From: Nemopilema nomurai
Taxonomy: Eukaryota > Cnidaria > Scyphozoa > Rhizostomeae > Rhizostomatidae
Assembly (NCBI GenBank): GCA_003864495.1
Contig: ML133408.1
Span: 732,185-796,184, forward strand
DNA: 64,000 nucleotides
Direction of reading: 5' to 3'
This document shows, in pieces, positions 60,985-64,000 of this stretch (positions within the stretch are counted from its first letter, which is position 1; each line of letters begins with the position of its first letter). A model generated the notes under the pieces. It made no database searches. It had not been told where the DNA came from and worked only from the letters and a program-made list of their open reading frames with translations. Both the position numbers and the translations under genes were made by a program.

Positions 60985-61142
60985 CATTTCTAGATGCAAC
61001 TTCCGTTTCAAGATGCACCCCTTCCTAGATGCACTCCTTCTAATTCTAGATACACTCCTTCCATTTCAAGATGCAACTACCGTTACAAAATGCACCCCTT
61101 CCAATTCTAGATGCACCCCTTCAATTTCAAAATGCACCCCCA
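60985..61142. repeat. tandem repeat of ~22-bp units
   Basis: About seven imperfect units of the type CTTCCAATTCTAGATGCACCC / CTTCAATTTCAAAATGCACCC, alternating TCTAGATGCA and TCAAGATGCA. They create a short plus-strand open frame rich in repeated CTPS-like residues, which is an artefact of the repeat. Confidence 0.85.
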
Positions 61143-62853
61143 TTTAGGAAATATATGCGATCAATGACAATGTGAAGTAGGTATCTTCATAACAAAGCTT
61201 TTTGTTTTAATTTAAGTTATCAATCTTAAAGTGTTTTCTTAGTATTGGATTACTGTTAAGCGATATCTCTTTAGAGCTAGGCCCATTGGAATTATGCCTG
61301 TTTACTTCACTAAGCGAAACTCCAGCCCCTTAAAAAAAATACAATGGTCATATAGATATCATACTTGCGACTCAGATAGTAATCATGTTTAGTACTTACA
61401 TCAAACGCACGCTGAAAACTGATTTTGATGAAAACTGTCCTGCCAATGCTTACAGGCATTCAAGAGCACAGAGGCTTTGACTTGGTCGAACTGCAACGTA
61501 GGCATAACAAAACAGACTGTACTTGATCAACACAACTTGGCCCCACGGGGCAGCAAGACAGAAAATCGCACTGTCCTAGTTTGTTCTTTTGAAATGAAGT
61601 GTTAGCACTTTTCACAAGAAGCGAGATTTCTAATCGCTTTGTTTGTGATAGCAGAAATCAACAAGGCGTTTAAGGGCAGTGGCGAATGGGGAAACAGGGG
61701 GAAACTGAGCTACCACTGTCCCAGCTGAACCAATGCTGAAAGGTCACAGTGTGGCCCATGCTCTACCCACGACTACAGCTGAAGATGTATTGAAAATGTC
61801 AATTCTGGAAAGGAGCTTGAATGCGACTAACTTCAATAAAGAAAAACAAGTCAACATGTGGAAAGATTTTACCTTGAAGTTTTAACTAATTTTTAACAAG
61901 AGTTTCCCAGTCACTCCTTCTCCTAGACGTTCTAAATGTAGATGGTAAATTAGAATTCACTACATTAAAATATGTAATGAGTTAAAGAGAAGAAGATGAA
62001 AAATGAATGTGTACAAGTAGAAGAATTACTGAAGAAATTTCAAGAGATTACTTATACGAAGGAATCAAAAGCCTGATGCGCATATTAGAAACTTGCGTTA
62101 TTTGCTTCTGTTACTGACACAACATTCTATAGCTAGCATTGCAGAAGATACAAAGGAACTAATAAAAGGATGCCATCGCAGCAAATAAAATTGCAAATCT
62201 AATTTACAGAAATCGTTTACAGTAAGACGGTCTACAATTTAGCAATTCAAAGATGAGACAGCACTATGACGTGACACAAATACACAAAATGTTACTAAAG
62301 AATAAAGTTAGTCAATTTTTGCTTTCATTAAAAGTCATTTCGACTTTGTAAAATATCCCAGCAAGAAGGAAACGGTTTTTTCTCTACATACTACCTTTTA
62401 GATGCTTTGTAAATGGGGAATGGTATTCTGCATTTATAAATTCTCTCTGCTTACTCTTTGTACGACCATCAAGATTAACAGTTTCTCACAAAAGGCCTTT
62501 GCAGACACAAAGAAATCAATTTTAAACACAAACAAACCAACAAACGAAAAACATTTTAGATGAGAAATACGCTAGACGATAAAAGAAAAAGCTTGCATGA
62601 CCCTAAAAGATCCTCATTGACAAGCCACCACTAAGGCGCCTATTCGTTGTTATTTATAGCAAAAATTTGGCGGCGTGTGTATAAATCTTTTTCGCGGCCG
62701 AATTCGCATCAAAAAAAGCCCAACTCCTTAACGAGAGAAGAAGTGAAAGACGAAAGAACTCGCAGTCGGCTGCAATGTTCACAGTTCTCTTCTGCAACTA
62801 ATCCTGTCATGGTTGGTGAGCTCGAACCATTTTGAACTGGCCTCCTTCTTTCG

Positions 62854-63741
62854 CTAGACTCGTTCTGGTGTCGCAGTCTTTGTTCTTGACCGAAGAGTCA
62901 TGCCGTGCGAAGGGGTGACCATCGGACTTTGTAGTGAATATCTTTTTGGGCGCCCTTTTGGATTCTTCTTCGCCGAGCTGCTGAGCGGAGTGAATGAGAT
63001 GGGGCTCTCACTCACGCTCGCGCTGGGGGAAATAAAGTTGTTCAAACAGAAGATAAGCAGTTGCTGAAACTAGAATTACGTTGGTGATAAGACAGAACAT
63101 CGGGCAGAAACGTCTAAAGAAGACGCACAGACCACGCTGATGTCACGATCAAACCCGTGAAAAGCTTCGGTGTCTGTCCGTTCCTCAGACCTCAATAACA
63201 AATGTAACTTTATTGTGAACTACTTTTGATTCTAGATCTGTCACTAAAACGCTTTGAAGTTACAGTATGGATACAATTTGCTTAGGTGAACTGTCCAAAC
63301 AAAAACTAGAAAAACTTCTATTTGGAATTAAAAGATGTAGTTTCTGTGACTGAAGGCTTTGTTGGTACTTAATACTGCAGTGTAGTCACGTGGATCGAAC
63401 AAGAGACAAAATACTGGAGAACCTTCTTCACTTCCAGCCTAAGGAGAATGTACAGAGCAGTAATTACGTCATTTTTAGGATGGGTTGAAAAAAGCAACAC
63501 TGCAAGAGCTCATACCTCAGTAAAGTGTTTTCTCCGATATTTTGCAACCGGCCGACGGAGCCAGAAATGGCGACTGGGGTACCCTTCCTGGCAGAGCGCC
63601 TAGTGACGGGTGGTGTGTACAGGGTTTCCATGGGTGACCGTTTTGGGGTATGGTAAGAGCGGCGCTTCATTTTCGTTGGGGATGTGGGCTTTTTTGCTTT
63701 CACTGGCGTGCTTTCGGATCTGTCCACTGATACCTGGAGAC
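62854..63741 (-). CDS. C-terminal exons of an unidentified basic S/T-P-rich protein, 5' end beyond the window
   Basis: Two exons: 63741-63516 (acceptor TTTTCCAG|GT, donor GAG|GTATGAG) and 63022-62854 (acceptor TTTCCCCCAG|C, stop TAG). The phases match. The product is disordered and basic, with many S/T-P sites in basic context, such as STPVKAKKPTSPTKMKRR, YHTPKRSPM, TPPVTRRSARKGTP, ISFTPLSSSAKKNPKGRPKR and SPMVTPSHGMTLRSRTKTAT. That composition is typical of nuclear, CDK-phosphorylated tails of cell-cycle or replication proteins. No domain is present in this part, so the family is not named. The upstream exons lie past 64000. Confidence 0.6.
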
Positions 63742-64000
63742 CTGGAAAATGATCGATTGCTTGCCGGAGTTGGATAGAAAACTGGAGGTGATTGGGGGAC
63801 AACTTTTGCAGAGAAATACATGGAAAACAGGTGATATATTAAGCATAGCAATGAGCTAGGCCCTATTAGAAAAAAGCTTTGGCATGATGTGTGTAGGTGT
63901 GGGTTTGCAGTAAGGGGTAACAGTGGAGGAATAACAGTGGGAAAGATGTGAGAAGATGGTAATATGAAAAAAGAAAGATTATTTCGATGCTCCCGACAGT
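63742..64000. other. intron / upstream part of the right-edge gene
   Basis: Probably intron of the S/T-P-rich gene. An overlapping open frame continues to 63851 in another frame but does not join the downstream exon in phase. Nothing else seen. Confidence 0.35.

Larger units (their letters stand above)
56913..62853. other. long intergenic region, with two unassigned candidate exons
   Basis: About 5.9 kb. The left end should hold the transporter's 5' untranslated exon and promoter. A small direct duplication CTACCCAAAGGTACAAA occurs at about 57168-57206. Apart from the two candidate minus-strand exons and the tandem repeat at 60985 listed separately, nothing recognisable was seen. Confidence 0.5.

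Noticed and set aside
60938..61147. Plus-strand 69-codon repeat-rich frame
   Set aside because: Produced by the ~22-bp tandem repeat; no other coding evidence.

Overview
The window is animal nuclear DNA, AT-rich and intron-dense. Splice sites follow GT-AG almost throughout, and exon phases close across every gene I assembled. The proteins resemble vertebrate orthologues closely, there are no long intergenic deserts, and introns are a few hundred bases. This fits a non-bilaterian or early-branching invertebrate, most plausibly a cnidarian, but the species is inference only.

Layout, left to right. A mitofusin gene of 20 coding exons (minus, 534-10832) is followed by spermidine synthase (minus, 12635-16036). 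Next is a very large Mi-2/CHD3-4-5 chromatin remodeller (minus, 18431 to at least 36073, probably 36712), with at least 35 coding exons. Then come TRAP-gamma/SSR3 (minus, 39239-41298) and a short-prodomain caspase (minus, 42549-45614). YEATS4/GAS41 (minus, 47890-51105) is divergent from DNTTIP2 (plus, 51235-53252) across about 130 bp. A cationic amino acid transporter of the SLC7 CAT type (minus, 54454-56912) carries a one-base frame break. The right edge holds the last exons of an unidentified S/T-P-rich basic protein (minus, 62854-63741, running off the window). Two well-spliced but unassigned exons lie at 58990-60373.

The genes are mostly housekeeping: mitochondrial fusion, polyamine synthesis, ER translocation, ribosome biogenesis, amino acid uptake and chromatin. 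They form no obvious pathway, although Mi-2 and YEATS4 both read or remodel chromatin.

The most interesting item is the caspase. Its first exon encodes about 34 residues with a segment that fits the RHIM amyloid core (V-V-L-G-x-x-N-x-I), spliced in frame to a complete caspase domain. This would be a direct RHIM-caspase fusion.

The introns, especially those of Mi-2, hold several repeat families: a roughly 90-bp palindromic element in six copies, a TTAA-flanked MITE in two copies, a 13-bp minisatellite beside a splice donor, a 178-bp tandem repeat upstream of the caspase, and a TA-flanked C-rich MITE. No rRNA, tRNA or CRISPR array was seen. Exon borders were read by eye from splice signals and reading frame and may be off by a base or two.
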